Positions 7,190 through 15,932 of a stretch of DNA of 15,932 nt are shown piece after piece. The DNA is from Verrucomicrobiota bacterium (GTDB lineage: Bacteria; Verrucomicrobiota; Verrucomicrobiia; Verrucomicrobiales; Akkermansiaceae), in contig WBXE01000030.1 of the NCBI GenBank assembly GCA_008932955.1, forward strand, positions 1-15,932. Direction: 5' to 3'. The stretch's first letter is position 1; the number at the start of each line of letters is the position of its first letter. The notes beneath the pieces were generated by a model. That model was not told the origin of the DNA and made no database searches. It worked only from the letters and a program-made list of their open reading frames with translations. The position numbers were made by a program, and so were the translations under genes.

Positions 7190-7277
7190 CAAGAGGAAGA
7201 AGCGCCATGCCCGGCGCAACGGCTCTGATCTTGTCTTGGAGCGCAGCGGTCTTGTGTCTTGGAGCGCAGCGGTCTTG
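7190..7277 (-). repeat. Interspersed intergenic repeat, copy 1 (23-base dimer plus tail)
   Basis: On the minus strand this element begins with two tandem copies of a 23-base unit containing GACCGCTGCGCTCCAAGAC. It continues AAGATCAGAGCC, then a GC-rich part with GGGCATGGC, and ends CCTCTTG. The same order of segments occurs on the plus strand at 15735-15815. Further AAGACACAAGAC-type sequence at 7172-7192 mirrors the unit, so the whole spacer could fold as a large imperfect hairpin. It lies between ybaB and polX. Confidence 0.8.
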
Positions 7278-7288
7278 AGTCATCTTTC

Positions 7289-7594
7289 TCACATTCCCGG
7301 GATGCTAAGCCCGCCGGTGAGTTTTTGCATTTCGGCAGCAGCTTGATTTTTACCTTTGGTGAGGGCTTCCTGGACACCCTTGAGCACGAGTCCCTCAAGA
7401 AACTCGGCGTCCGCGGGATCGATGATTGAGGGGTCAATTTTGATCGATAGAACGTCGCCGGCGCAGGTGGCGGTGACCTTCACCTTGCCGCCGCCCACCG
7501 CGGCGTCAACCACCTGGATGGCGAGTTCTTCCTGTTTTGCGGCGAGCCCGGCTTGCATCTGCTGGGCTTGTTTCATGAGTTTGGCAATATTCAT
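7289..7594 (-). CDS. ybaB: YbaB/EbfC family nucleoid-associated protein
   Basis: A 101-residue DNA-binding protein of the YbaB/EbfC family, which forms tweezer-like dimers and coats DNA. The N-terminal helix MNIAKLMKQAQQMQ, the GGGKVKVTATCAGDVLSIKIDP strand region (residues 34-55) and the helical EFLEGLVLKGVQEAL segment follow the family pattern, and a short glycine-rich tail ends in SIPGM. It begins 9 bases after the dnaX stop, the conserved dnaX-ybaB pairing that usually continues with recR; here the next gene is polX. It is almost certainly co-transcribed and perhaps translationally coupled with dnaX. No Shine-Dalgarno sequence is seen. Confidence 0.95.
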   Translation of the reverse strand: MNIAKLMKQAQQMQAGLAAKQEELAIQVVDAAVGGGKVKVTATCAGDVLSIKIDPSIIDPADAEFLEGLVLKGVQEALTKGKNQAAAEMQKLTGGLSIPGM

Positions 7595-7603
7595 AAGGCG
7601 GGG

Positions 7604-9202
<1,599 letters not shown>

Positions 9203-9308
9203 GCGGCGAGTGTAGGGATGCGGGCGGATTTGTCATGGCTGAGTTTGCAAGAAAGCGAAAAAACTTTGCGCGGCAGAACGCGGCAGGCTTGGCTGGCGGC
9301 AAAGCACC

Positions 9309-9809
9309 GTGTATCTCCCGCCTGTGAATATCCCAACAAGCGTGCCAACGGCGGCGGAAAAACGCGCGCTTTACGCCCAAGCCCGGCAGCGGATCGGCAC
9401 CTTGGTGGCCGGTGAGCCAGATCGCCTCGCCCGCATGGCTGGCATCGTGGCGGTTTTGCACGGGCTGCTGCCACACTTTTATTGGACCGGATTTTACCGC
9501 GTGAGCGGCGGCAGCTTGGTCATCGGACCCTATCAGGGGACGCCGGGCTGTGGCCGTATCGGCTGGGGCCGCGGCGTCTGCGGCAGCGCCTGGGCCACCG
9601 GTCAATCCCAGCTGGTGGCCGATGTGCATGCGTTCCCCGGCCACATTGCTTGCGATGCGCGTTCAGCCAGCGAGGTGGTGCTGCCGGCTCGCGACGCCTG
9701 CGGGCGGGTGGTAGCGGTGTTAGACGTTGACGGCCTGGTGACAGGAGCGTTCGACGAGGTGGACCGCGAGGAATTGGAAGCGATCCTGGCGAGCTGGGGC
9801 GAAGTTTAA
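9309..9809 (+). CDS. msrC: Free methionine-(R)-sulfoxide reductase (GAF domain)
   Basis: A cytoplasmic GAF-domain enzyme that reduces free L-methionine-(R)-sulfoxide, using thioredoxin-type electron donors. The family blocks are clear: FYWTGFY (57-63), LVIGPYQG (70-77), GRGVCGSAW (87-95), LVADVHAFPGHIACD (102-116), SASEVVLP (119-126) and VLDVDG near residue 136. The three family cysteines are present as Cys81, Cys91 and Cys115. At 166 residues the length is normal. The start is uncertain: GTG at 9309 is the longest option, and GTG codons at 9324 and 9342 lie before the conserved domain. It is divergent from dnaX with a 106-base gap, and a 230-base non-coding stretch follows. The TrxA encoded at 98-418 is a possible reductant. 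Confidence 0.93.
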   Translation: MYLPPVNIPTSVPTAAEKRALYAQARQRIGTLVAGEPDRLARMAGIVAVLHGLLPHFYWTGFYRVSGGSLVIGPYQGTPGCGRIGWGRGVCGSAWATGQSQLVADVHAFPGHIACDARSASEVVLPARDACGRVVAVLDVDGLVTGAFDEVDREELEAILASWGEV

Positions 9810-9850
9810 CGGGGACGGGTGGACAGCCTCAGACCACTTCTTAGACTACT

Positions 9851-9890
9851 TGTCTGTCCCCCTGTCACTATTTGTCTGTCCCTCTGTCAC
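9851..9890. repeat. Two-copy tandem repeat downstream of msrC
   Basis: The 18-base segment at 9851-9868 (TGTCTGTCCCCCTGTCAC) recurs at 9873-9890 with one mismatch, a 22-base period. It is in the 230-base gap between msrC and the secreted esterase, where I see no gene. TGTCTGTCCC-type strings often occur near REP-associated transposases, by memory only. Confidence 0.7.
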
Positions 9891-10021
9891 GATCCGCCCT
9901 GGCCGGGAAATCGGGAGCCGCCTACACCCCTCGAGAAAATTTCTAGCCGTCTGAGTCTGCAGTGAAAGATTGGCCGCCGCCGCAGCGTTGAATCGGTTGG
10001 ATCGGTCTCACTGCCGCGAAG

Positions 10022-10030
10022 CCCCCCCCC
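10022..10030. repeat. C9 homopolymer just upstream of the esterase start
   Basis: Nine C bases end nine bases before the ATG at 10040, exactly where a ribosome binding site would sit. No Shine-Dalgarno sequence is present. A tract of this length can slip during replication and change leader length, but the function is unknown. Confidence 0.6.
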
Positions 10031-10039
10031 AACCACCAG

Positions 10040-13039
10040 ATGAAACTCCCCCTACTCTTCCTCGCCAGCGCCTTGCTCGCTGGCTTCGCACCACCAGCAT
10101 TTGCGGCCTACGCGGGCTGGCAGCACAGCGGCTCAATCTATCTACTCACCACTCCAGAGGGGGCCAACCTGCCGGCCAGCGCCACGGAAAGCAACTTTCC
10201 GGTGCTGCTGCGGCTGCGCAAGGAATCGTTCAATTTCAGTCAGACCAAGCCCAACGGTGAGGATCTGCGCTTTGCCACGGCCAGCGGCGCGCCGCTGGCC
10301 TATCAAATCGAAGAGTGGGACGCGGCGGCCGGCACCGCGAGTATTTGGCTGCGTCTGCCCAGCATCAAAGGCAATGCTCGCCAGGAAATCAAAATGCTTT
10401 GGGGCAAGACGGATGCGCTGAGCGAGTCCGACGGCAAGGCGGTGTTCAATGAGTCTAACGGCTACTTGAGCGTCTGGCACATGAATGAATCGGTCAAGGA
10501 TGAGTGCGGTAGCGTGGAGTCCAAGAATGTGGGCACCACCTCGGGAACGGGAATAATCAGCACGGCGCGGCATTTCGCCGGCCAACAGGGGATTGCTTGC
10601 GGCGATAAAATCCTCAACTATCCCCTAGGTGCGAGCCCGCACTCCACCGAACTGTGGTACCGCTCCGACGCCTCGAACATGGACTTGGTGTGCTGGGGCC
10701 GCGAGGGCCGCAGCCCTGCCGGCAAGGTGCGCATGCAATTGCAAAGCCCATCACATATCTACATCGACAGTGACGGCGGTAGTTTCCACGCCGCCAGCGC
10801 GTTGCCCAAATCCGAGTGGGTACAAGTGATTCACACCTACGACGGCAAGACCGCCCAAGTCTATATCAATGGCAAGCTCGATGTTGCCGCCCCCACCCAA
10901 ACCACGATGAATATCCTCAGCCCGGCGGGACTGTGGCTCGGCGGCTGGTGTAACGGCTATAACTTCGTCGGCGATATGGATGAGGTGCGCATTTCCAAGG
11001 TGGCACGGTCCGCCGACTGGGTGAAATTGCAATATGAAAACCAAAAGCCGCTGCAAACATTGATAGGCCCGCTGGTGCAGACGGGCAACGCGTTTGCTGT
11101 GACACCTGCACAGCTCACCGTATTGGAAGGCAAGCATGCCACCTTCACCGTGCAGGCCGGTGGGGCCCAAAAGATTTATTGGATGCTCAAGGCCGACGGC
11201 AAGGAAACTCTCCTGGCAACGGATGTGTTTACCTACGCATTTGACGCCGGCCGGGTGGCCGGTAACAAAACAGCGACACTTCAGGTCAAGGCGATCTATG
11301 CCAATGAAATCAAAACCAAGGACATTCCTATCACGATCAAGGAGGACATTGCCGAACCGGTCTTCACCTTGAAAGTGCCGGCCGCGTGGGATGGACGAAC
11401 GACCTTGGAAGTACTGCCGCAGATCAGCAATCTGAGCGCCATGCAGGCGAAGGGTGCCGGGGATTTGAAATTCTCATGGAGCGTCACGGGCCTCGCGGTG
11501 GTCAAGGAGATTGCGCCCGGCAAACTCATCCTCAAACGCGCCCAGAACAGCGGGCTGTTGAGCGTCACCGCAAGCATCGAAAACGGCGGCCAACCGACCA
11601 CTCAGACGATTTCTATCAAGGTCAGCGAACCGAAGAGCGAAGCATGGGCCGTGCGTACTCCGGCCAAGGATGAGAAGCCGGTGGACAACCAGTTCTATGC
11701 CCGCGACGACAAGAACGAAGGCACACTCTACTACCGTGGCGCACTCGACGAAGCCGCCGACTCGGTGTTTCTCAAGGTCTATGCCGACGACAAACCTTAC
11801 AAGGTTGAAGCCAGCAAGCTCGGCGCGGATAAGTCATACGCCTTTGCGGTGAAACTCAAGCCAGGATTGGTCAAGTACAAGGTGGAGTTCGGCAGCAAGC
11901 TCGGCAGCACCGATAAGCTGTTGCAAACCGTATCCAACCTCGTCTGTGGCGATGCCTATATCATCCAGGGCCAATCCAATGCCTTGGCCACCGACACCGG
12001 AGAAAAATCCCCGCCGGACACCAGCGACTGGATCCGCAGTTATGGCCGGCCGGAAGGCGATCCGAAAGCCGCCCCGACTAACCTGTGGTGCCTCCCGGTG
12101 TGGAAAGCCGAAAAAGGTGAGAAAGCCGAACTCGGCTACTGGGGTATGGAATTGGCCAAACGGCTGGTGGCTAGCAATAAAATCCCGGTCTTCGTCATCA
12201 ACGGCGCTGTGGGCGGCACCCGCATTGACCAACACCAACGCAATGAGGCGAACCCCACCGATCTAGCCACTATCTACGGCCGGACGCTGTGGCGCGTCCA
12301 ACAGGCGAAGCTCACCCACGGCATCCGCGGGATCCTCTGGCACCAGGGCGAGAACAACCAGGGCTCGGCCTGTCCCACCGGCGACTTTGATTGGAAATCC
12401 TACGAGGCGTACTTCATCGCCTTGTCCGCGGCATGGAAGCAGGATTTTCCTAACATCCAACATTACTATGTCTTTCAGATCTGGCCCAACTCATGCAGCA
12501 TGGCCGGCGAAGGCGGCCCCGGCGACATGCTCCGCGATGTCCAACGCAACCTGCCGCGCCTCTACTCCAACCTCAGCGTCATGTCCACGCTAGGCATCAA
12601 GCCAGCCGGCCCATGCCACTACCCGCTCGTCGGCTGGGCTGAGTTTGCCCGCCTGATCCAACCGCTCGTTGAACGCGACAACTATGGCAAGAAACCCGCC
12701 GACTCGATCACCCCGCCCAATCTCAAACAGGCGTGCTATGCCAGTGCGGCAAACGATACCATCACCCTCGAGTTCGACCAGCCGATCATTTGGATGGACT
12801 CCCTAGCCAGCCAGATCTATCTGAATGGCGAGGCTAACAAAGTCGCCTCTGGCACGGTCAAGGGCCATGTGCTAACCCTCAAGCTGAAGGCTCCGACCCC
12901 TGCGCAGCGCATCACCTATTTGAAAGAGCACACTTGGAGCCAGAACGACCTCATCTTCGGTGCCAACGGCATCGCTGCACTGACCTTCTGCGACGTGCCT
13001 CTCGTGAAGAACGCGCCAACCCAGCCTGCCAGCCGATGA
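10040..13039 (+). CDS. Secreted multidomain sialate O-acetylesterase-like protein (DUF2341 + LamG + SGNH/SASA)
   Basis: A 999-residue exported protein. Residues 1-22 are a signal peptide (hydrophobic core, cleavage near PAFA-A). A DUF2341-like module covers about 25-120 (NGEDLRFATASGAPLAYQIE). A LamG/concanavalin-like domain covers about 130-330 (YLSVWHMNES, VYINGKLD, GDMDEVRISKVARSADWV). Ig-like strands cover about 350-630. The esterase domain covers about 635-890, with GQSN (Ser646 as nucleophile), NGAVGGTRID, WHQGEN (767-772) and a histidine block with His860 (GPCHYPLVGW). A small beta domain ends the protein. SASA-family enzymes remove acetyl groups from sialic acids or plant polysaccharides; the LamG and DUF2341 parts may bind glycans. 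The canonical DxxH aspartate position is Gly857. It converges with nagA, 21 bases between stops. The exact substrate is unknown. Confidence 0.85.
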   Translation: MKLPLLFLASALLAGFAPPAFAAYAGWQHSGSIYLLTTPEGANLPASATESNFPVLLRLRKESFNFSQTKPNGEDLRFATASGAPLAYQIEEWDAAAGTASIWLRLPSIKGNARQEIKMLWGKTDALSESDGKAVFNESNGYLSVWHMNESVKDECGSVESKNVGTTSGTGIISTARHFAGQQGIACGDKILNYPLGASPHSTELWYRSDASNMDLVCWGREGRSPAGKVRMQLQSPSHIYIDSDGGSFHAASALPKSEWVQVIHTYDGKTAQVYINGKLDVAAPTQTTMNILSPAGLWLGGWCNGYNFVGDMDEVRISKVARSADWVKLQYENQKPLQTLIGPLVQTGNAFAVTPAQLTVLEGKHATFTVQAGGAQKIYWMLKADGKETLLATDVFTYAFDAGRVAGNKTATLQVKAIYANEIKTKDIPITIKEDIAEPVFTLKVPAAWDGRTTLEVLPQISNLSAMQAKGAGDLKFSWSVTGLAVVKEIAPGKLILKRAQNSGLLSVTASIENGGQPTTQTISIKVSEPKSEAWAVRTPAKDEKPVDNQFYARDDKNEGTLYYRGALDEAADSVFLKVYADDKPYKVEASKLGADKSYAFAVKLKPGLVKYKVEFGSKLGSTDKLLQTVSNLVCGDAYIIQGQSNALATDTGEKSPPDTSDWIRSYGRPEGDPKAAPTNLWCLPVWKAEKGEKAELGYWGMELAKRLVASNKIPVFVINGAVGGTRIDQHQRNEANPTDLATIYGRTLWRVQQAKLTHGIRGILWHQGENNQGSACPTGDFDWKSYEAYFIALSAAWKQDFPNIQHYYVFQIWPNSCSMAGEGGPGDMLRDVQRNLPRLYSNLSVMSTLGIKPAGPCHYPLVGWAEFARLIQPLVERDNYGKKPADSITPPNLKQACYASAANDTITLEFDQPIIWMDSLASQIYLNGEANKVASGTVKGHVLTLKLKAPTPAQRITYLKEHTWSQNDLIFGANGIAALTFCDVPLVKNAPTQPASR

Positions 13040-13046
13040 GAATCTA

Positions 13047-13135
13047 ACGGAGCGCCGGCTTCAGCCGGCGTGTCCGCTGGGAGGTGTGAATGGAGGTGGC
13101 GAAGGAGTACACGCCGGCTGAAGCCAGCGCTCCGT
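13047..13135. repeat. REPIN-like element: two inverted GGAG-headed REP hairpins
   Basis: The arms 13047-13073 and 13109-13135 are reverse complements over 27 bases with one mismatch, around a 35-base loop. Each arm is itself a small hairpin: a GGAGCG head, CCGGC (CTGGC in the second arm) pairing with GCCGG around TTCA, and a CGTGT tail. Two REP hairpins in inverted orientation is the described REPIN layout. It lies between the convergent esterase and nagA genes and overlaps the nagA 3' end. It may also act as a transcript 3'-end structure, but it has no T-run. Confidence 0.85.
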
Positions 13136-14263
13136 GCCATTGACCAGGGTTTTCCAGACCGAGAAATCCGGGTTGAGGATGACGATGTCGGCGAAAAAGT
13201 CCGGCTCGAGCTTGCCTAGGCCGGGCAGGCCCAGCGAACGAGCCTGGTTCCACGAGGTGGCTTTGACGAGTTGATGCAGCGGCAGCGGGATGAGGGCGGC
13301 GAGGTGGCGCAATCCCTCGTTGAAACGCAGCACGGAGCCGGCCAGCGCGCCGCCATCCTTGAGGCGGGCTATCCGCTCTTTGACCACCACGGCAAGGCCA
13401 CCGAGGGAGATTTCACCGTCGCCGATCCACGAGGCCGCCATCGAATCGGTGATCAGCATCAAGCGCTCGACGGGCACCACTTGAAACACCAGTTTGAGCA
13501 TATCGGGGCACAGGTGAATGGTGTCACAGATGAGTTCGAGCATCAGTCCGTCATCGCTGAGGCCGGCCCCGACCACCCCGATTTCACGGTGGTGAAGCGG
13601 GGTCATAGCGTTGCCAAAATGCGTTAGATGGGTGAGTCCGGCGGCGGTGGCGGCGCGGAGTTGCGCGGCGGTGGCCGAGGTGTGGGCGGCGGAACTAGTG
13701 ATGCCAAGCTGTTTGGCGGCGCGGATCAGCTCGAGCGCTCCGTCGAGCTCCGGGGCCAACGATACCATGAGCACCTTGGCGATTGCGTGCAGGGTCCGCA
13801 GCTCGTCGAGATTGGGCGGACGGACAAACTGCGGGTTTTGGGCACCGGCATTTTTCGCATTGATGAACGGTCCTTCGATGTGCAAGCCCGGGGTTTTGCA
13901 GAACTCCGGGTTGGCAAAATACTCCGCGCAGGCGGCAGCCACCTGTTCGAGTCGCTCCTGTCCTTGCGTTAGCGTGGTGGGCAGCCAGGTGGTCACGCCC
14001 TCCTGCAACTTGCGCCGAGCAATGTGACGGATCGCCTCCAGTGAACCATCACAGACGTCGTGATGATCGGCACCATGGGCGTGAATATCGATGAAGCCGG
14101 GCATCGAGATTCGACCCGCGGCGGCGATGACGCGCTGCACCGCGGGGAGCGGCTCACCGGCTTGCAGCACGGCGCTGATCCTGCCATTTTCGAGCAGCAG
14201 CGAGCCGCCTTCTATGTCGAGGTCCGGGGAGATAATTCGGGTGTTTTCAATCAGCGTTTTCAT
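13061..14263 (-). CDS. nagA: N-acetylglucosamine-6-phosphate deacetylase
   Basis: This cytoplasmic amidohydrolase converts N-acetylglucosamine 6-phosphate to glucosamine 6-phosphate and acetate, in amino-sugar catabolism and cell-wall recycling. The frame encodes 400 residues. It shows PGFIDIHAHGADHHD (His61, His63), HIEGPF with Glu130, SSAAHTSA with His194, HFGNAMTPLHHREIG with His215, and LITDSMAA with catalytic Asp273, all as expected for NagA. The ATG at 14263 gives the normal N-terminus. The native domain ends around VWKTLVNG; residues 377-400 (Pro-rich) and the stop codon are encoded inside the REPIN-like repeat at 13047-13135, so the C-terminus looks replaced or extended by repeat sequence. 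No nagB is nearby. It is divergent from the M20 peptidase by 113 bases. Confidence 0.95.
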   Translation of the reverse strand: MKTLIENTRIISPDLDIEGGSLLLENGRISAVLQAGEPLPAVQRVIAAAGRISMPGFIDIHAHGADHHDVCDGSLEAIRHIARRKLQEGVTTWLPTTLTQGQERLEQVAAACAEYFANPEFCKTPGLHIEGPFINAKNAGAQNPQFVRPPNLDELRTLHAIAKVLMVSLAPELDGALELIRAAKQLGITSSAAHTSATAAQLRAATAAGLTHLTHFGNAMTPLHHREIGVVGAGLSDDGLMLELICDTIHLCPDMLKLVFQVVPVERLMLITDSMAASWIGDGEISLGGLAVVVKERIARLKDGGALAGSVLRFNEGLRHLAALIPLPLHQLVKATSWNQARSLGLPGLGKLEPDFFADIVILNPDFSVWKTLVNGTERWLQPACTPSPPPFTPPSGHAG

Positions 14264-14347
14264 AAAGCAGCAGACAAAAGGAACGCCTGAGGATGGGCCT
14301 GTAGGTGGCTGCTGACAAGACAGTTCTGCTGTGATTCGGCTTGCGGA

Positions 14348-14380
14348 ATGCCCCCGATCGCCGCCACCATCGCCGCGTGA
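14348..14380 (+). other. Possible 10-codon leader frame overlapping the peptidase GTG start
   Basis: An ATG at 14348 opens a frame of ten codons (MPPIAATIAA) whose TGA (14378-14380) overlaps the GTG at 14377-14379 in a GTGA junction. That arrangement would allow coupled re-initiation at the peptidase start, which has no Shine-Dalgarno sequence. The peptide resembles nothing and may be chance. If the real peptidase start is the in-frame TTG at 14341, this frame is meaningless. Confidence 0.2.
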
Positions 14381-15711
14381 CCTCAGAACTCGATGATCTA
14401 TTTGCCTTTTTGCGCTTTCCCAGCATTTCCACCGACTCCCGCCACGCGGGTGACGTGCGCGCCTGTGCCGAGTGGCTGTTAGCCAAGCTCAGCGCCATGG
14501 GCCTGAGTGCGCAACTCCACGAGACTCCCGGCCACCCGCTCGTGCTGGCCCGCAACGCCCACGTCGCCGGCCGCCGCACCGTGCTCATCTACGGCCACTA
14601 TGATGTGCAGCCGGTCGATCCGCTCGCGCTGTGGATGAGCGCTCCGTTCGCCCCGGAGATCCGCGACGGCAAAATCTGGGCACGCGGTGCGGCCGATAAC
14701 AAAGGCCAGATGCTCGCCCACGTGTTAGGCGTGGAGCAAACCCTACGCAACCACGGCGAACTGCCGGTGAATCTCATTTTCCTGTTTGAAGGCGAGGAGG
14801 AAATCGGCAGTCCCAACCTCGCACCTTTCCTGCTCGAGCAGCGTGAGGCCTTGCGCTGCGATGTGATCGCCATCTCCGACACCGGCATGGTCGCTCCGGG
14901 CGTGCCTACCCTCGGCTATGGCCTGCGCGGCGTCACCTGCTGCGAGGCAATCATCCGCGGCCCCAAGGGTGACCTGCACTCCGGCCTGTTCGGCGGCGTG
15001 GTGGCCAACCCCGCCACCGCGGTCGCACGACTGGTTGCCAGCCTGCACGATGCCGACGGACGAGTGGCCATCGATGGGTTTTACGACGAAGTGCGACCCT
15101 TGGAAACCTGGGAGCGCACGATGTGGTCCACCGTCCCCGGGGTGAGCGACGCGGATTTTCAGCGGGCTTCCGGGTCGCCCGAACTCTTTGGTGAGCCGGG
15201 GTATTCTGCGGCCGAGCGCACCTGGGCGCGCCCCACTGCCGAGGTCAACGGCATCGGCGGCGGCTATCAAGGCGAGGGGTCCAAGACAGTCATTCCGGCC
15301 GAAGCCTTCGCCAAACTCTCGTTCCGCCTCGTCCCCGACCAATCACCGCAGGACATCATGGCCAAAGTCAGCCGCCACCTCCAGGCCCATTGCCCGCCCG
15401 GCGTGACCATCGAAGTCCGCCACGGCCACGACGGCAAACCCTACGCCACCGACCCCCATTCCCGATTCGGCCAGGCCGCCCAAGCCGCCCTGCGCAGCGT
15501 GTTCGACGCCGAACCGGTGCTTATCCGCGAAGGCGGCTCGATCCCCATCGTCCAAACCTTCCGCGAAATCCTCGGGGCCGATACGCTTTTGTTGGGACTG
15601 GCCCTGTCCGACGCCCAAGTCCACGCCCCCAACGAAAATTTTCCGCTCGTCAATTTTGAAGCGGGCATTCGCCTCAACCAAGCCCTGCTTAGCGAACTGG
15701 CCAGCGCATGA
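14377..15711 (+). CDS. M20 family metallo-dipeptidase
   Basis: A cytoplasmic di-zinc peptidase of the M20 carnosinase/dipeptidase group, 444 residues. The metal-site motifs are intact: YGHYDVQP with His74 and Asp76, ARGAADNKGQ with bridging Asp107, EGEEEIGS with general base Glu141 and ligand Glu142, ISDTGM with Asp168, and HAPNEN with His416. The dimerisation-domain block GPKGDLHSGLFGG is also present. There is no signal peptide. I chose the GTG at 14377 because it gives the family-like MTSELDDLFAFLRFPSIS; an in-frame TTG at 14341 would add 12 basic residues unlike the family. It probably cleaves small peptides for amino-acid recovery, but the specificity (for example aminoacyl-histidine or D-Ala dipeptides) cannot be read from sequence. 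A repeat-rich spacer follows. Confidence 0.93.
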   Translation: MTSELDDLFAFLRFPSISTDSRHAGDVRACAEWLLAKLSAMGLSAQLHETPGHPLVLARNAHVAGRRTVLIYGHYDVQPVDPLALWMSAPFAPEIRDGKIWARGAADNKGQMLAHVLGVEQTLRNHGELPVNLIFLFEGEEEIGSPNLAPFLLEQREALRCDVIAISDTGMVAPGVPTLGYGLRGVTCCEAIIRGPKGDLHSGLFGGVVANPATAVARLVASLHDADGRVAIDGFYDEVRPLETWERTMWSTVPGVSDADFQRASGSPELFGEPGYSAAERTWARPTAEVNGIGGGYQGEGSKTVIPAEAFAKLSFRLVPDQSPQDIMAKVSRHLQAHCPPGVTIEVRHGHDGKPYATDPHSRFGQAAQAALRSVFDAEPVLIREGGSIPIVQTFREILGADTLLLGLALSDAQVHAPNENFPLVNFEAGIRLNQALLSELASA

Positions 15712-15734
15712 GAAGACACAAGACGGCAAGACAG

Positions 15735-15815
15735 AAGACCGCTGCGCTCCAAGACAGAAGACCGCTGCGCTCCAAGACAAGAGCAGAGCCCTTGGACCGC
15801 GCATGGCTCCTCTTG
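15735..15815 (+). repeat. Interspersed intergenic repeat, copy 2 (23-base dimer plus tail)
   Basis: Plus-strand counterpart of the element at 7190-7277. Two tandem 23-base units contain GACCGCTGCGCTCCAAGAC, followed by AAGAGCAGAGCC, a GC-rich segment with GCGCATGGC, and CCTCTTG. It differs from copy 1 by scattered substitutions and a short deletion near the end. It begins 23 bases after the peptidase stop, after AAGACACAAGAC-type sequence. Confidence 0.8.
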
Positions 15816-15822
15816 GGAAACG

Positions 15823-15932
<110 letters not shown>

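Noticed and set aside
7147..7437. In-frame N-terminal extension of polX by 97 residues
   Set aside because: It crosses the repeat spacer and enters ybaB on the same strand, and its sequence is unlike any polymerase. MTRELLAEV at 7146 is the expected family start.

Overview
This GC-rich window carries eleven confident protein genes, nearly all housekeeping, separated by intergenic spacers unusually rich in short repeats. I infer a member of the Verrucomicrobiota or a nearby PVC-group bacterium. The reasons are a secreted DUF2341-LamG-sialate-esterase protein, no Shine-Dalgarno sequence at any start, and several palindromic or tandem intergenic repeats of a kind I associate with those genomes. 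That placement is inference and was not checked by search.

Layout. At the left edge a partial plus-strand frame (1-126) meets trxA (thioredoxin, minus) tail to tail. Upstream of trxA on the minus strand lie a hairpin, a possible 25-residue membrane peptide, a proline-rich single-pass membrane protein of unknown role, and def (peptide deformylase). Divergent from def is hisD (histidinol dehydrogenase). It is followed by a palindromic spacer and murJ (lipid II flippase). A minus-strand block dnaX-ybaB-polX (polymerase III tau/gamma, nucleoid-associated protein, family X polymerase with a PHP domain) converges on murJ. Divergent from dnaX is msrC (free methionine-R-sulfoxide reductase). Next comes a 999-residue secreted multidomain esterase, which converges with nagA (N-acetylglucosamine-6-phosphate deacetylase) across a REPIN-like palindrome. 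Divergent from nagA is an M20 dipeptidase. The right edge is a repeat-rich spacer ending in a (GAACATC)n array that runs off the window.

How the parts relate. dnaX, ybaB and polX form a plausible replication/repair transcription unit, with polX where recR often sits. TrxA could supply electrons to MsrC. The secreted esterase and NagA could both serve use of acetylated amino-sugar glycans, but no transporter, nagB or nan gene is in view. Deformylase, HisD, MurJ and the dipeptidase are general cell maintenance.

I found no defence system, CRISPR array, prophage, transposase or RNA gene. The most interesting signals are non-coding: a GGAG-headed REP/REPIN-like family with compensatory stem changes, whose insertion appears to have supplied the last 24 codons and the stop of nagA; a second interspersed element present in two copies; and two uncharacterised small or low-complexity membrane proteins beside trxA.
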